A DNA stretch of 64,000 nt. Origin: Natrinema sp. SYSU A 869. Its GTDB lineage: Archaea > Halobacteriota > Halobacteria > Halobacteriales > Natrialbaceae. A program made the translations under genes and the position numbers. Numbering within the stretch: position 1 is the stretch's first letter; each line of letters opens with the position of its first letter. Below are positions 43,006 through 53,151 of the stretch, in pieces. Where the stretch lies: the NCBI RefSeq assembly GCF_019879105.1, contig NZ_CP082248.1, positions 248,001 to 312,000 on the forward strand. The letters are read 5' to 3'. Under the pieces are notes generated by a model. That model had not been told where the DNA came from, did no database searches, and was given only the letters and a program-made list of their open reading frames with translations.

Positions 43006-43006
43006 G

Positions 43007-43477
43007 ATGGGATCGAGCACGACCGTTAGGACGCTTATCGACGCCCCACGAGCGGACGTCTACCGGGCGTTCCTAGACCCCCACGCGGTAGCCACGTGGC
43101 TGCCCCCGGGCGGCATGAGCGGTCATGTGCACCGCTTCGACCCACGCGAGGGCGGCGAGTTCCGCGTGTCGCTCACGTACGATGACCCAGCGGATTCACC
43201 GGGTGGCGCGGGTGGGAAAACCACCGAAGATACGGATACCCATCGAGGGCGATTCGTGACGTTGGTACCCAATGAGAAGATCGAGGAGATCGTTGAGTTC
43301 GAATCAAACGAGTCGGGATTCACAGGCGAGATGCGGATCATCGTGGCCCTGGCTGACGTCGACGCTGGGACCGAAGTCACGTACCGCTGCGAGGACATCC
43401 CCGAAGGGATCCGGCCCGAAGACAACGAAGCCGGGTGTCGGTCGTCCCTGCGGAAGCTAGCTGCACTCGTCGAATGA
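43007..43477 (+). CDS. SRPBCC (AHSA1) domain protein
   Basis: 156 residues from MGSSTTVRTLIDAPRADVYR; ATG directly after the previous stop, and an ATG 12 bp earlier overlaps it. One AHSA1 fold: FLDPHAVATWLPPGGMSGHV, TLVPNEKIEEIVEFESNESG and a C-terminal helix (AGCRSSLRKLAALVE). Related to the second domain of 36408-37325. Confidence 0.9.
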   Translation: MGSSTTVRTLIDAPRADVYRAFLDPHAVATWLPPGGMSGHVHRFDPREGGEFRVSLTYDDPADSPGGAGGKTTEDTDTHRGRFVTLVPNEKIEEIVEFESNESGFTGEMRIIVALADVDAGTEVTYRCEDIPEGIRPEDNEAGCRSSLRKLAALVE

Positions 43478-43539
43478 TGCACCGATGCCTGTAAACTACC
43501 CTACTCCCTCGGCGCATACGCGCCTCGGTCCTTGAGAGT

Positions 43540-43808
43540 GGGGCTTTGATGTGGACTCCCGGCAATAGGCCGGTGACTCTCGCCGTTCACCATCCCACTA
43601 TTTATACGCACGTCTACTGGTGCGTCTTCGCCTCCCGACTTGGGCGAGGACCGAAGTCTGTATTGTCGCTTCCGAGCGTACCGTAGCTCGATGTTCTTCG
43701 CCGTCGCAAAGTCGCTATGCGACTTTGCTGCCCGACGGACGTAGTCCAGCGACCGCGTTGTAATCCGCGTTCACCTCGTACCCGCACTTCTGACAATAGA
43801 TGAGAAAC
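43540..43808 (-). pseudogene. C-terminal remnant of TnpB
   Basis: On the minus strand the stretch next to the MITE reads YCQKCGYEVNADYNAV, the second zinc-finger half and last RuvC segment of TnpB. Beyond it the tail is frameshifted. The MITE at 43809 cuts it upstream. Confidence 0.6.
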
Positions 43809-44040
43809 GGCACTGTCTAGTTAATCGATTCCGACGTATAGCAGCGTTTCAGAGCCTGCCACAGCATTCCCGGTGAGATCTGATATTGTCATTGCTTATG
43901 AGAAAATTGCTGAAGCAGCCGAATTATCGCTGCTCGTAGAACAGAGTCCACCTCTATCAGATCCGATATGGTAGTTTTCCAGCCGATACCGTCACTTCAT
44001 TACCTTCTCGTATTTCGGTTTCTCTTATCTAGAGAGTGCC
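43809..44040. mobile_element. 232-bp MITE with IS6-type ends (copy B)
   Basis: Ends GGCACTGTCTAG / CTAGAGAGTGCC (one mismatch). About 80% identical by eye over its length to the reverse complement of copy A (9061-9291). Flanks do not match (TGAGAAAC and ATCAATAT), so the target duplication is lost or never formed; an older copy. Confidence 0.8.
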
Positions 44041-44858
44041 ATCAATATTAATTGTAACGTGTTTCTCACTGCTGGAGCACAATACCTTCAAAACGAATTT
44101 CATGCTATCGATCAAATTTCGATATGAGAAATACGGGCGTAGGAACGCCGCCGGGACTATCTGATAGAGGACAAATCAGTAAATGTCTCTGAGCCCGTGT
44201 ATTCCATCTCGAGGAAACATCGACAGTTGAATCGCAATCTCAAATCAGCAGTTTGTCAGACTAAATACGACCGCAGCGAGCGTGTTTCGTCGCTATGGCC
44301 CCGGCGTGCAGTACCGTGAGCGAGAGACCGCTATGTCTTCCTCGCGAACACGGTACCACCACTAAATTGGCTTCGCTCGATATCTGGCGTCCGTATACAC
44401 GGCCATCTTAGGATTACAAACGTATGGGTGTAAGAACATGGCGCACGAAAGAGGAATCGTTCGTCGTCGTCACACGCGATACCATCGCTGAAAGGGGCAG
44501 AGGAACGACTATCGTCGATAATTGATGAAAATGGAGGCTGATCGACATATATCATCTGACTCGGTCTCTACTGCGCGATCGAACTCCCCGAAAGGAATAG
44601 GGAGTCGCTCAACGAGTTTGGGGCTTCTCTCCGCGCCGCTGTTGTACTTCGGTCGATCCAGAATCATGCCGCCAATCGCGACCGGTTGGTGGGGACACTA
44701 TTTCGAATGTGCGAATGGTAGGACATCCAATTGGTTGTGGATCCGTAAAGTGGCGACAAGACCGGTGACGCTTCCACTGACGGAATCTGCAGATGAACGA
44801 GACGGGCAGCGTTTCGATTTGGGAAACGCTTAATTCGTGCGGGGTGGTTTGGCATCAC
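44041..44858. other. No gene seen
   Basis: About 800 bp of AT-richer sequence with no supported gene. The open frames here lack family or codon signal. It separates the MITE from the IclR gene. Confidence 0.4.
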
Positions 44859-45665
44859 ATGGTGGATCAAATGGAGGACCCGACGCTGAAAACGACTGCC
44901 CGATCGCTGGCACTGGTCGATCGAATCCGGGAATGCGGCGGTGCGAGACTTCCACAGCTGGCCGCCGACCTGTCGTTGGCGAAGAGCACGGTGTATAAAC
45001 ACGTGACGACCCTCCACGAATGTGGCTACTTGGTGAAAGAAGACGATCGGTACCACATCGGTCCGAAATTCCTCGATCTGGGTGAGCACGCTCGGAGCCG
45101 GAAGGTGGGCTATCAGTTCGCAGACGACGCCGTTAGGGAGCTGACGGACGCGACCGATGAGGAGGTTGATTTCGTGATTGAGGACCACGGTCGTATCATC
45201 ACAATCTCGGAATCGTACCATAGATGGGTGAAGTATCCCGGTGAGGACAAATCGAACCGCTACCGTGCGCGAATGGGAACGTATTATCCGATGCACGCCA
45301 CAGCCTCTGGCAAGGCGATCCTCGCCGAATTTCCCCGGACACGTGTCGAAGCGATACTCGACCGGTGGGGGTTGTCGACGAAAACAGATAACACGATTAC
45401 TGAGCGCCGAGATTTGCTCGAGGAACTCAATCAGATCAATAACCAAGGGTATGCCATCGACAACGAGGAATTCACCAACGGATTGCGGAGTGTGGGCATG
45501 ACGGTCAACGAACCGGACGGCACTCACATCGGAGCGATGAGCGTCTCGGGACCGAGCTATCGCATGACGGACGAGGTTCTCGCACAAGAGATCGTCCCGG
45601 CGCTCGAACGGACCGTGGAATCGTTCGAAGACCGATTGGCGAAAAAGCGCAGTGATGGCTCATAG
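44859..45665 (+). CDS. IclR-family transcription regulator
   Basis: 268 residues from MVDQMEDPTLKTTARSLALV (the frame opens 66 bp earlier). N-terminal winged helix (RLPQLAADLSLAKSTVYKHV) and a C-terminal GAF-like effector domain (IEDHGRIITISESYHRWVKY, MHATASGKAILAEFP, EEFTNGLRSVGMTV, GAMSVSGPSYRMTD). Stands first in a same-strand row with the dehydrogenases and transporter at 46-51 kb, so it is their likely regulator, with a small organic effector. That link is inference. Confidence 0.92.
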   Translation: MVDQMEDPTLKTTARSLALVDRIRECGGARLPQLAADLSLAKSTVYKHVTTLHECGYLVKEDDRYHIGPKFLDLGEHARSRKVGYQFADDAVRELTDATDEEVDFVIEDHGRIITISESYHRWVKYPGEDKSNRYRARMGTYYPMHATASGKAILAEFPRTRVEAILDRWGLSTKTDNTITERRDLLEELNQINNQGYAIDNEEFTNGLRSVGMTVNEPDGTHIGAMSVSGPSYRMTDEVLAQEIVPALERTVESFEDRLAKKRSDGS

Positions 45666-46166
45666 CGGTCGTAGATCGGCTGTACAACTCGTTGGAAAGG
45701 GGAGTCGAAAGCCCACGCCAAGATGAATCACGTATTCTTCTCAGTGACGACCGCCTCTCCGTCAGTTTGAGGTGATGGTCGGCAGTACTCAGAGGCTGTT
45801 TACACAATCGAAACGCACCTGTTCGAAAGACCGTCCGTTGGCGGATCTCGACTCGATTGGCTGGTCAAATCACACCTCACGGCTGGCGCATCTCGCTCGC
45901 CCCTAAAGCGAGTAGCGAAATGGATAGTGAAGGCTCGGACGACGGATTACTCATCGGGTATCCTCAGCGGGCTGTCCGAAATCCACGTGGCGTGATCTGG
46001 AAAACGTCACAGCAGGTAACCTAGCACCAATTTTTATATACTGGAATATCGAATCCTCGTCTTGGATGCGAGAGAACAACTCTCACACTGATCAGGAGAC
46101 GTCCGTATCCAGTACAGCTACGATATTACTCGGCACTCCCGACAGAGAACGCGGCGGTGAGCGTCG
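45666..46166. promoter_or_regulatory. Intergenic with promoter of the alcohol dehydrogenase
   Basis: About 500 bp without a gene. A TATA box TTTATATA lies at 46034-46041, and an inverted repeat GAGAG-AACAA-CTCTC at 46070-46084 about 30 bp after it, before the ATG at 46167. The remainder holds nothing I can name. Confidence 0.55.
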
Positions 46167-47366
46167 ATGAGCCTCTGTGAGTACACGCTTACCTTCCCGA
46201 TCTGGGTCGAGTTCGGTACCGGAACCAGTGAGGAAATCGGATCGATCGTCGATTCGCAGGGATGGGAAAAGGCGCTGATCGTCACAGATCAGGGCATCCT
46301 TGATGCCGGACTGGTCGATGGCGTAAAAACCTCGCTCACGAACGAAGGTATCGAGTACACTACCTACGATGGAGTCGAGCCCAATCCGACGGTCGGCATG
46401 GTCGGCGAGGCGACCGAAATGTTGGAGAACGAGAAGTGTGACTTCATCGTCTCCGTCGGCGGCGGGAGCTCGATCGATGTCGGAAAAGGGGCGTCGTTGA
46501 TGGCGACCAACCCGGGCGAACTCGTCGATTACGAGGTTACATCGGCCGAGGAGGTAATGGAAGAACCGATCGAGAACGAACCTCTCCCGCTGGTCACGGT
46601 GCCGACGACCGCCGGAACGGGTAGTGAGGTGGATTACTGGGCCGTTATCACCGACGAGGAACGCGAGTTCAAGATGGCCCTCGGCCAATCACCGCAGTAC
46701 CCGGGAGAACCGTATCTCGGTGCCGAGATCTCGCTGGTCGACCCTGCCTTGACGGCTACGCTACCGCCGAGACAGACTGCCGCGACCGGCTTCGACGCTT
46801 TCTCTCACGCCCTCGAGAATCACGTGTCGGCCGCCTGTCCGCCCATCGTCAAACCGATGACCGAGCACGTGATGGGCCTCGTTTCGGAGCACCTACCGGC
46901 CGCCTACGAGGACGGAGAGATGGAGGCGCGAGAGCAGATGATGTTCGGCTCTCACGTCGCGGGTATCTGTGAGAATTTCGCCGGGTTCGGCGCGATCCAT
47001 TCCCTGGCCGAGACTACCGGTGGGATGTATCCCGAAATCCCACACGGCGAAGCTATCGCTGCGTACACGCCCGCAGTGATGCGATACAATACCGAAGCCG
47101 TTCCCGGTCGATACGCAGAGGTCGCCGAGGCGATGGACTTGGACGTGTCGGGGCTATCCGACGAGGAGGCCGCTATGGAAGCAGTGGTCGCTGTAGAGGA
47201 GCTCATCGACAGGGTCGACCTTCCCTCGAGCCTCCGCGAACTCGGTGTTGCAGAGGAGGACCTCCCGGAGATCGCGGAGAAATCGTTGGATACGATCGAG
47301 ATCCACGACAATCCGCGAGACGCGGATGCCGACGACCTCCTAAACATTGCTCGTGATGCGAACTAA
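46167..47366 (+). CDS. Iron-containing (type III) alcohol dehydrogenase, GbsB-like candidate
   Basis: 399 residues. NAD-binding region VSVGGGSSIDVGKGASLMAT, VPTTAGTGSEVDYWAVITDE, and metal ligands in FDAFSHALENHVSAACPP and GAIHSLAETTGGMYPEIPHG. In Bacillus subtilis a type III dehydrogenase (GbsB) oxidises choline next to the aldehyde dehydrogenase GbsA. Here the neighbours are a betaine-aldehyde-type dehydrogenase and a BCCT transporter, so choline is the best guess; other alcohols are possible. Cytoplasmic, NAD-linked. Confidence 0.92.
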   Translation: MSLCEYTLTFPIWVEFGTGTSEEIGSIVDSQGWEKALIVTDQGILDAGLVDGVKTSLTNEGIEYTTYDGVEPNPTVGMVGEATEMLENEKCDFIVSVGGGSSIDVGKGASLMATNPGELVDYEVTSAEEVMEEPIENEPLPLVTVPTTAGTGSEVDYWAVITDEEREFKMALGQSPQYPGEPYLGAEISLVDPALTATLPPRQTAATGFDAFSHALENHVSAACPPIVKPMTEHVMGLVSEHLPAAYEDGEMEAREQMMFGSHVAGICENFAGFGAIHSLAETTGGMYPEIPHGEAIAAYTPAVMRYNTEAVPGRYAEVAEAMDLDVSGLSDEEAAMEAVVAVEELIDRVDLPSSLRELGVAEEDLPEIAEKSLDTIEIHDNPRDADADDLLNIARDAN

Positions 47367-47617
47367 CCGTCACGAATCGCGAAGTGCGATCTTCAGGAGC
47401 TCTGATCCCGTTACCAACTGATCCGGCTGAGCACGATCCCCCCTCATCGATAGACGCGGTAATCCCGTTTCGAGAGGGTGGGGTATCGCTCGACCCATCG
47501 GTTCCATTCCTCGTCGCAGATAGAGGCCGTTTCCAGCGTCATCAGCGAGACGAATCAGATAACGTCGCGGAAGTAGCGATTCTCTCACTCGAGATCTAGT
47601 GTCGACAGACTAATACG

Positions 47618-47646
47618 AAAATATATGAAGGGTGGTAACAAACCAC
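47618..47646 (+). promoter_or_regulatory. Promoter and inverted repeat before the aldehyde dehydrogenase
   Basis: TATA-like AAATATATGA (about 47619-47628) is followed by GTGGT-AACAA-ACCAC (47632-47646), 10 bp before the ATG at 47656. The AACAA spacer is the same as in the repeat at 46070. Confidence 0.55.
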
Positions 47647-47655
47647 TTGCTGTAA

Positions 47656-49170
47656 ATGGTATCTGAGACGTTCAGCAGCCAGTTACAGGAGAATCACGCG
47701 GAAGCAAGAGAACGAGTCAGAGATATCAGCGAGCTCAATTCATGGATAGACGGATCCGGATACGAGACCGATGAGTCGTTCGAAACGATTGACCCCGTCA
47801 CCGACGAACCGATTACGACGGTCCCACGCTGTAGCTCGACGGAGATCGATACGGCAGTCGATGCCGCGTGGAGAGCGTTCGACGAAGAGTGGTCGGACAC
47901 GACACCTGCCGAGCGATCTCGACTCCTGCTCGAATGGATCGATGTGCTCCGCGACCACATTGACGAGCTATCGCTACTAGAGTGTGTGGACACCGGAAAA
48001 CCGATCTCCCAGGCGCGCGGGGAGGTCGAAGGTGCGATCAAAACACTGGAATACTACGCATCGATCTGTCAGAGTCAGGACGGGAGACAGGTGTCCACGT
48101 CCGAGGACCTGCACCTCTACACGCGCAAGGAGCCGTACGGCGTGGTCGGACAGATTACGCCGTGGAACTTCCCGATCTGGGCGGCGGCATGGAAACTTGG
48201 ACCCGCGCTCGGGACGGGGAACGCTACCGTGCTCAAACCTTCGGCGAAGGCTCCACTGACGACGATACGCATCGCTGAACTGTCTCAGGACATCTTCCCG
48301 GACGGCGTGGTTAACGTCGTGACGGGGACCGGATCGGAGGTCGGCGGAGCACTGACTGAGCACGACCGCGTCCGCAAACTCTCGTTTACTGGAAGCGTCG
48401 GTGTCGGACAACAAGTGATGAAGGCGGCCGCTGAAAACGTCGCTCCGGTCACGTTGGAACTCGGCGGCAAATCTCCGTTTATAGTGTTTCCCGACGCTGA
48501 CCTAGAGAAGGCGGTTACCGCCGTCGCGGACGGTATTTTCTATAGCACGGGGGAGATCTGTGATGCGTTCTCTCGAGCGATAGTTCACGAGAGCGTTCAC
48601 GAAGAGTTCGTCGATCGGTTCGTCGAAAAAGCCGAATCCTACACGCTTGGGGATCCGCTCGACGAAGAGACGACGATGGGACCACTGACCACCGAGTCCC
48701 AATACGAGACGGTCATGGAATACATCGAAGCAGGCGAGAACGAGGGTGCGACGTTGCTGACGGGCGGTGGGCCACCGGAAGACAGTGATCTCCAGGACGG
48801 CTGGTTCATCGAGCCAACGGTGTTCGATGACGTAGAGAACGATATGCGTATCGCCCAGGAGGAAATCTTCGGTCCCGTTCAGACGATCAATACCTTCTCC
48901 AGCTACGACGAGGCGATCGAACTCGCGAACGACACCGAATTCGGCCTCGCGGCCGGTATCGCCACTGAGAAAACTTCTCTCGTACACAATTCGGCGGCGG
49001 ATATCGAAGCGGGACTCGTTTACGTCAACGAGTACGGGCCGATCCTGCCGGAGGCCCCGTACGGTGGCTTCAAGGCGTCGGGTATCGGAAAAGATCTGGG
49101 AACAGAGGTACTTGATCACTACCAGCAGACGAAATCTGTCTACGTCAATCTCGATGAGCCGGAGCTATGA
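47656..49170 (+). CDS. Betaine-aldehyde-type dehydrogenase
   Basis: 504 residues of the ALDH superfamily. PWNFPIWAAAWKLGPALGTG, NAD loop KLSFTGSVGVGQQVMKAAAE, general base Glu in VTLELGGKSPFIVFPDADLE, catalytic Cys in STGEICDAFSRAIVHE and QEEIFGPVQTINTF. Closest in style to BetB/GbsA. Makes glycine betaine (an osmoprotectant) from betaine aldehyde if choline is the substrate. Own promoter, 289 bp behind the alcohol dehydrogenase. Confidence 0.93.
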   Translation: MVSETFSSQLQENHAEARERVRDISELNSWIDGSGYETDESFETIDPVTDEPITTVPRCSSTEIDTAVDAAWRAFDEEWSDTTPAERSRLLLEWIDVLRDHIDELSLLECVDTGKPISQARGEVEGAIKTLEYYASICQSQDGRQVSTSEDLHLYTRKEPYGVVGQITPWNFPIWAAAWKLGPALGTGNATVLKPSAKAPLTTIRIAELSQDIFPDGVVNVVTGTGSEVGGALTEHDRVRKLSFTGSVGVGQQVMKAAAENVAPVTLELGGKSPFIVFPDADLEKAVTAVADGIFYSTGEICDAFSRAIVHESVHEEFVDRFVEKAESYTLGDPLDEETTMGPLTTESQYETVMEYIEAGENEGATLLTGGGPPEDSDLQDGWFIEPTVFDDVENDMRIAQEEIFGPVQTINTFSSYDEAIELANDTEFGLAAGIATEKTSLVHNSAADIEAGLVYVNEYGPILPEAPYGGFKASGIGKDLGTEVLDHYQQTKSVYVNLDEPEL

Positions 49171-49681
49171 CTACTAGCCTTCCCGGGAGCGCCATGCCGT
49201 ATCACCGGAGAACCGTACCGACTCCGACGGAACTGAGAGCATTGCCACCTTCACGACCATGCGAAAGTCGACGAAGGCGTACTCGCAGGTGAGTGCTCGG
49301 ACCCCCGATACCGAATCCGGATCACATCCGCCGGAATTCTACGGGAGTCACGGGGCGTGTCTCGTTAAGGTCTGATGGTAGCTCCCTTCTCCCGTTCTTA
49401 TTTCGAGATCGCATTTGAACAGACCCGGCGCAAATCGATACTGATCGGGATTACCGGTTTGATTCGGTCAGGCGGTGTACCTCCCGTCGCCTCCCCGATC
49501 ACTTCCGCCGATGGTTTCCTTCGCGATATCCCTCACGGATTTTCTATTCACGTTTACGAGTCTGTTCCAAAGATATAAGTGTTAGCCTATGGATAGTGGA
49601 TGAAATGGTAATACATACCATGGCGAAGCCACTGAATTGTGAATTGGGTACGGAGTTGACTAGTTCCACTAACGATAAACG
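49171..49681. promoter_or_regulatory. Intergenic with promoter of the BCCT transporter
   Basis: About 510 bp without a gene. TATA-like AGATATAAG (about 49571-49579) and inverted repeat ATGGTA-ATACA-TACCAT (49605-49621), 60 bp before the ATG at 49682. Third promoter of the cluster with a 5-bp-spaced inverted repeat after the TATA box. Confidence 0.5.
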
Positions 49682-51282
49682 ATGAGATTCTGGTACGTAT
49701 TCGGGTTAGAAAGCGCAGACAACGGTGAAAAACTCCTGTTCTTCATAACAGGCGGACTCTTGTTGATGTTAGCAGCCGTCGGGATCCTGAATCCCCAGAT
49801 TCTTAATAACACGCTCAATGGGGCCTTCAGCTGGGTGCTAACCTACTTTGGTTGGTGGTTCATGTTACTCGGACTCATCTTACTCGTCTTCTCGACCTTC
49901 ATGGTCTTCTCACGATACGGCCGCATCCGGATCGGCGGGCAGGACGCTGAGCCGGAGTTCAGTATGTTTCGTGGCTCGCGATGGTATTCACGGTCGGATA
50001 CAGCGGATCGATCATCATATGGGGAGTCGGCGAACCTATCTCTATTGTAACCAATCCACCGCCGGAGCCGCTTCCGGTTTCAGGGGCTTCGATAGAATCG
50101 CTCGCTCTCGCGTTCATGTTCATCCACGAGGTCTTCCCGGGGCTCGCCATGTGGTATCCACCGTTCGCGTTAGCGTTCGGATTGATAATCTACACGCGCG
50201 GTACGGACTCGTATAAGTTCAGTTCGATGCTGAAAGTGCTCGTCGACGACGATCGGTACAAGCTCCTTTACTGGACTGTAGACCTAGCTGCACTGATCGC
50301 CATTATCGGCGGTGTAGCAGCAGCTATCGGTTTCTCTGCGCAGGTGTTCGCCGCCCTTCTGGACACGGTGTTCGGAGTTCCTGCAACGATGTTCACGTAC
50401 GGTCTGTTCGGCGTTCTCGGGCTAGTCTTCCTCGGCGACGTCTGGCTGGGACTGCGAAAGGGGATCCGCAACGCAGCGCGGATCACAGTCGTTCTCATGT
50501 TGATTACGTTTGCGCTTCTTCTCGTAGTCGGCCCGACGCTGTTCACCGTTAATCTCGGACTCGATGCCGGTGGCGTCTGGCTGAATAACATGTTCCGACT
50601 TTCCCTGTATTCCGCACCGACGGCCGCATCTAACTGGCCACAGCAGTGGACGAGCTTCTGGTGGGCATGGTGGGCCGCTTGGGGCCTGTTCGTCGGCAGT
50701 TTCGTTGCTCGCGTCTCGAAGGGGCGTACTATCCGTGAGACGTTCGTTTGTCTGGTGATCATTCCCGGAGTGTTGCTCTGGCTACAGCACTCTATCGTCG
50801 GTGGATGGGTACTCGCACCGGGATACATCGAACCGGTCAGTAGTGCACTGAACAACGGTGGTATCCCGGCCGCACTGGCGACTGCGGTCACTCTCACACC
50901 GCTTGCGCCCGTACTGGGGATTTTGCTCATGTTGGTGATAGCGGGATACGTTGTTACGTCGCTGGACTCGGCCGTGTACATCCTCTCCTCGATAACTCTC
51001 GGTAACGAAGATCCCAATGCTCGAAACCGAGCATGGTGGGGAGTTCTGCTCTCATTCCTCGGCGTGATGACCCTGGAACTCCCGGTGTTTGATGCGATGC
51101 AAGCGTTCCCCACGGTACTCGCGCTTCCATTTACTCTCTTTCTCGTGGCGATCGCGTATGCGAGTTACGTCGCCGCCCGCGAGTACTATCAAGAACAGTT
51201 CACGATAAAAGAGGAAGATACGCTAATCACGAGTGCAAAAACCGACAATACCCTCTCACAGAAGCAGGATGACGATGATTAG
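49682..51282 (+). pseudogene. BCCT-family betaine/choline transporter, frameshifted
   Basis: About 533 codons. The first ~97 residues (SADNGEKLLFFITGGLLLML, FSWVLTYFGWWFMLLGLILL) run to AEPEFSMF, where one T is missing from a TTTT run. The next frame continues SWLAMVFTVGYSGSIIIWGV and all later helices, including the BCCT signature WPQQWTSFWWAWWAAWGLFV. Symports choline or betaine with sodium. Only one base is lost, so it may be a sequencing indel; if real, uptake is dead while both oxidising enzymes are intact. Confidence 0.88.
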
Positions 51283-51470
51283 GGTGGTATCCTCCTACGA
51301 CGGACAAGAATAGTAGTTATCGCGTTCGGGACGCTAACTCTGCGTGACGTCGATCTGCGAACCGACGCCTCGAACGGCGTCGAAGTACCGTCCGTACGGG
51401 TCCACTCGCCGATCTCCTATTCACGTGTGACTACCTCGAGTGCTCAGATACTGGAGGGTAAGGTCAGGAG
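51283..51470. other. No gene seen
   Basis: Short stretch between the BCCT stop and the IS6 end at 51471; nothing recognised. Confidence 0.35.
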
Positions 51471-52097
51471 GGCACTGTTAAATCGAGGCTGAAGGAGATG
51501 GGAGTTCTTCTACAAAGTGTCTATGCTCGAAGAACTCCCGCTTAATCCTTCGGAGTCGAGGGCGTAGAATTTTAGACGAGGAGCGTACGCCGCCTGGCTG
51601 GTCAGGCTGGGTGCGCGGCCCATGCATCAGCAACATCCTTGTCAGAGTGTAGTGATTTGCTTGCCTGGTTCGGCGTCGATCGAACCAGGCAAGCAGTGTG
51701 ATACTGGTACCAGGCATACGGCGACTACCACGACGAAGAGTTCACTGCTGAGCCAGAGTATGTAGCGATTGATGAAAAGCAGGTTCAATTGGCAGAAGGT
51801 GAGGATGTTTGGCTCTACGCTGCGATTGACACTGAGTCGAAAGTCGTTCTCCATACACGACTTTCTCTCCCACCTGGAACGAAGCCAGCGACGCAATTCC
51901 TCCGTGACCTCAAAGAGAAACTCCGCGTCTGCGACGCGGAGTTTTCGTCGATGGGATGGGGTATCTGACTGCCCTCGCAAGAACTGATCTGGGCGGCGAT
52001 CTCAATTACTCTGAGCGAGACATCGTTGAGAAGTTGTTTCAAGCCTTCACAATGCATCTTGGCTAATTTCACGAGACTTGGAATGGCAGTCAAGCTA

Positions 52098-53151
52098 TAG
52101 TAACCGTTAGAACTTTCTACTCAGAGATTGTTGCTAAGCGTAGTGGATCATCTCGACGAAATCTCTGTCGAGGAATTGCAAGATGCCCTCGACAACGTGG
52201 AGGGGAAGAAGCCGACACAACGGCTCTTAGCGGCAATAGCGTTCAAAAACGGCGTTACACAGACTGAACTAGCCGAGTGGTACGACGTTCAGCGACGCAC
52301 GATCTATAGCTGGCTCAAGCGACTCGACACCGACGAGTCGCTTGAGCAGGCTGTTACTGATGCTCACCGATCTGGGAGAAAACGAAAGCTCTCAGAAAAA
52401 GAGCAACAAGAATTCGAGGAAGTTGTCCACGACTCACCCGAGGAAGTTGGGGTTGACGCGCCGGCGTGGACGCCGGCGCTCGTCCAGCAGTATCTCGACG
52501 AGACCTACGATGTCGAGTACTCAATCCCGAGTTGCCGGCGGTTGCTGAACGAGGCGGGATTGAGCTACCAAAACCACGCCGCACAGCCGCTGAAGCTGAG
52601 GCTGACGAACAAGAAACGTTCTACGACGAACTCAAAAAAAGCGGCGGGAGATGGACGCCACAGTAGTCTGTATCGACCAAACCAAGAAATCCGTGCAAGT
52701 TGAGCCGCGTGCCGCGTGGTTTCCGCGCGGCACGCGGCCCTCTGTCGAACTCTCTGGCCAACGCGACTGGACGTGTCTGCTGGGCGCGATCACCGAAAAC
52801 GGTGATCGCTTTTTCTCCCGATTCACTGAGTACGTCACCGCCGAACACACGAAACATTTCATTTTAGCATTATGCAGAGAATTCGAAGGTAACTTGATTG
52901 TCGTCCTAGATGAAGCGCCATATTTTCAAGCGTCAGCCGTCACGGACCTGGCGGCCCGTGACGACCTCGCCTTCGTGACGTTACCGTCGTATTCGCCGGA
53001 ACTGAATCCTGTCGAGGAGTGCTGGAGACAGCTTCAAGCGTCTCTTAGCAACCGCTTCTTTGATTCACTCGACGAGCTGACGACAGCGATTGATACAGCT
53101 CTCGACCAACTCTCAATCCCAAAGGTAAGTAACTATTTCTAACGCATACTA
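52098..53151. mobile_element. IS630-family element nested in the IS6 transposase
   Basis: Ends TAGTAACCGTTAGAA and TTCTAACGCATACTA (13 of 15 inverted), flanked by the TA duplication typical of the family (52096-52097 and 53152-53153). Removing the element and one TA gives the codons for GSQASAEHW, restoring the IS6 frame exactly across the junction. Confidence 0.9.
52143..53142 (+). pseudogene. IS630-family transposase, two frameshifts
   Basis: From the GTG at 52143 (VDHLDEISVEELQDALDNVE) through the HTH (VTQTELAEWYDVQRRTIYSW) to GLSYQ. There one A is missing; the frame KPRRTAAEAEADEQETFYDE follows until a run of seven A, where another is missing. Then MDATVVCIDQTKKSVQVEPR (first Asp), VVLDEAPYFQASAV (second Asp) and LPSYSPELNPVEECWRQLQA (Glu). 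Both breaks are in A runs; with them repaired it is a full, active-looking transposase. Confidence 0.85.

Noticed and set aside
49375-49578. 67-codon frame before the BCCT gene
   Set aside because: No family signal, overlaps the promoter region, and its residues are not acidic like other proteins here.
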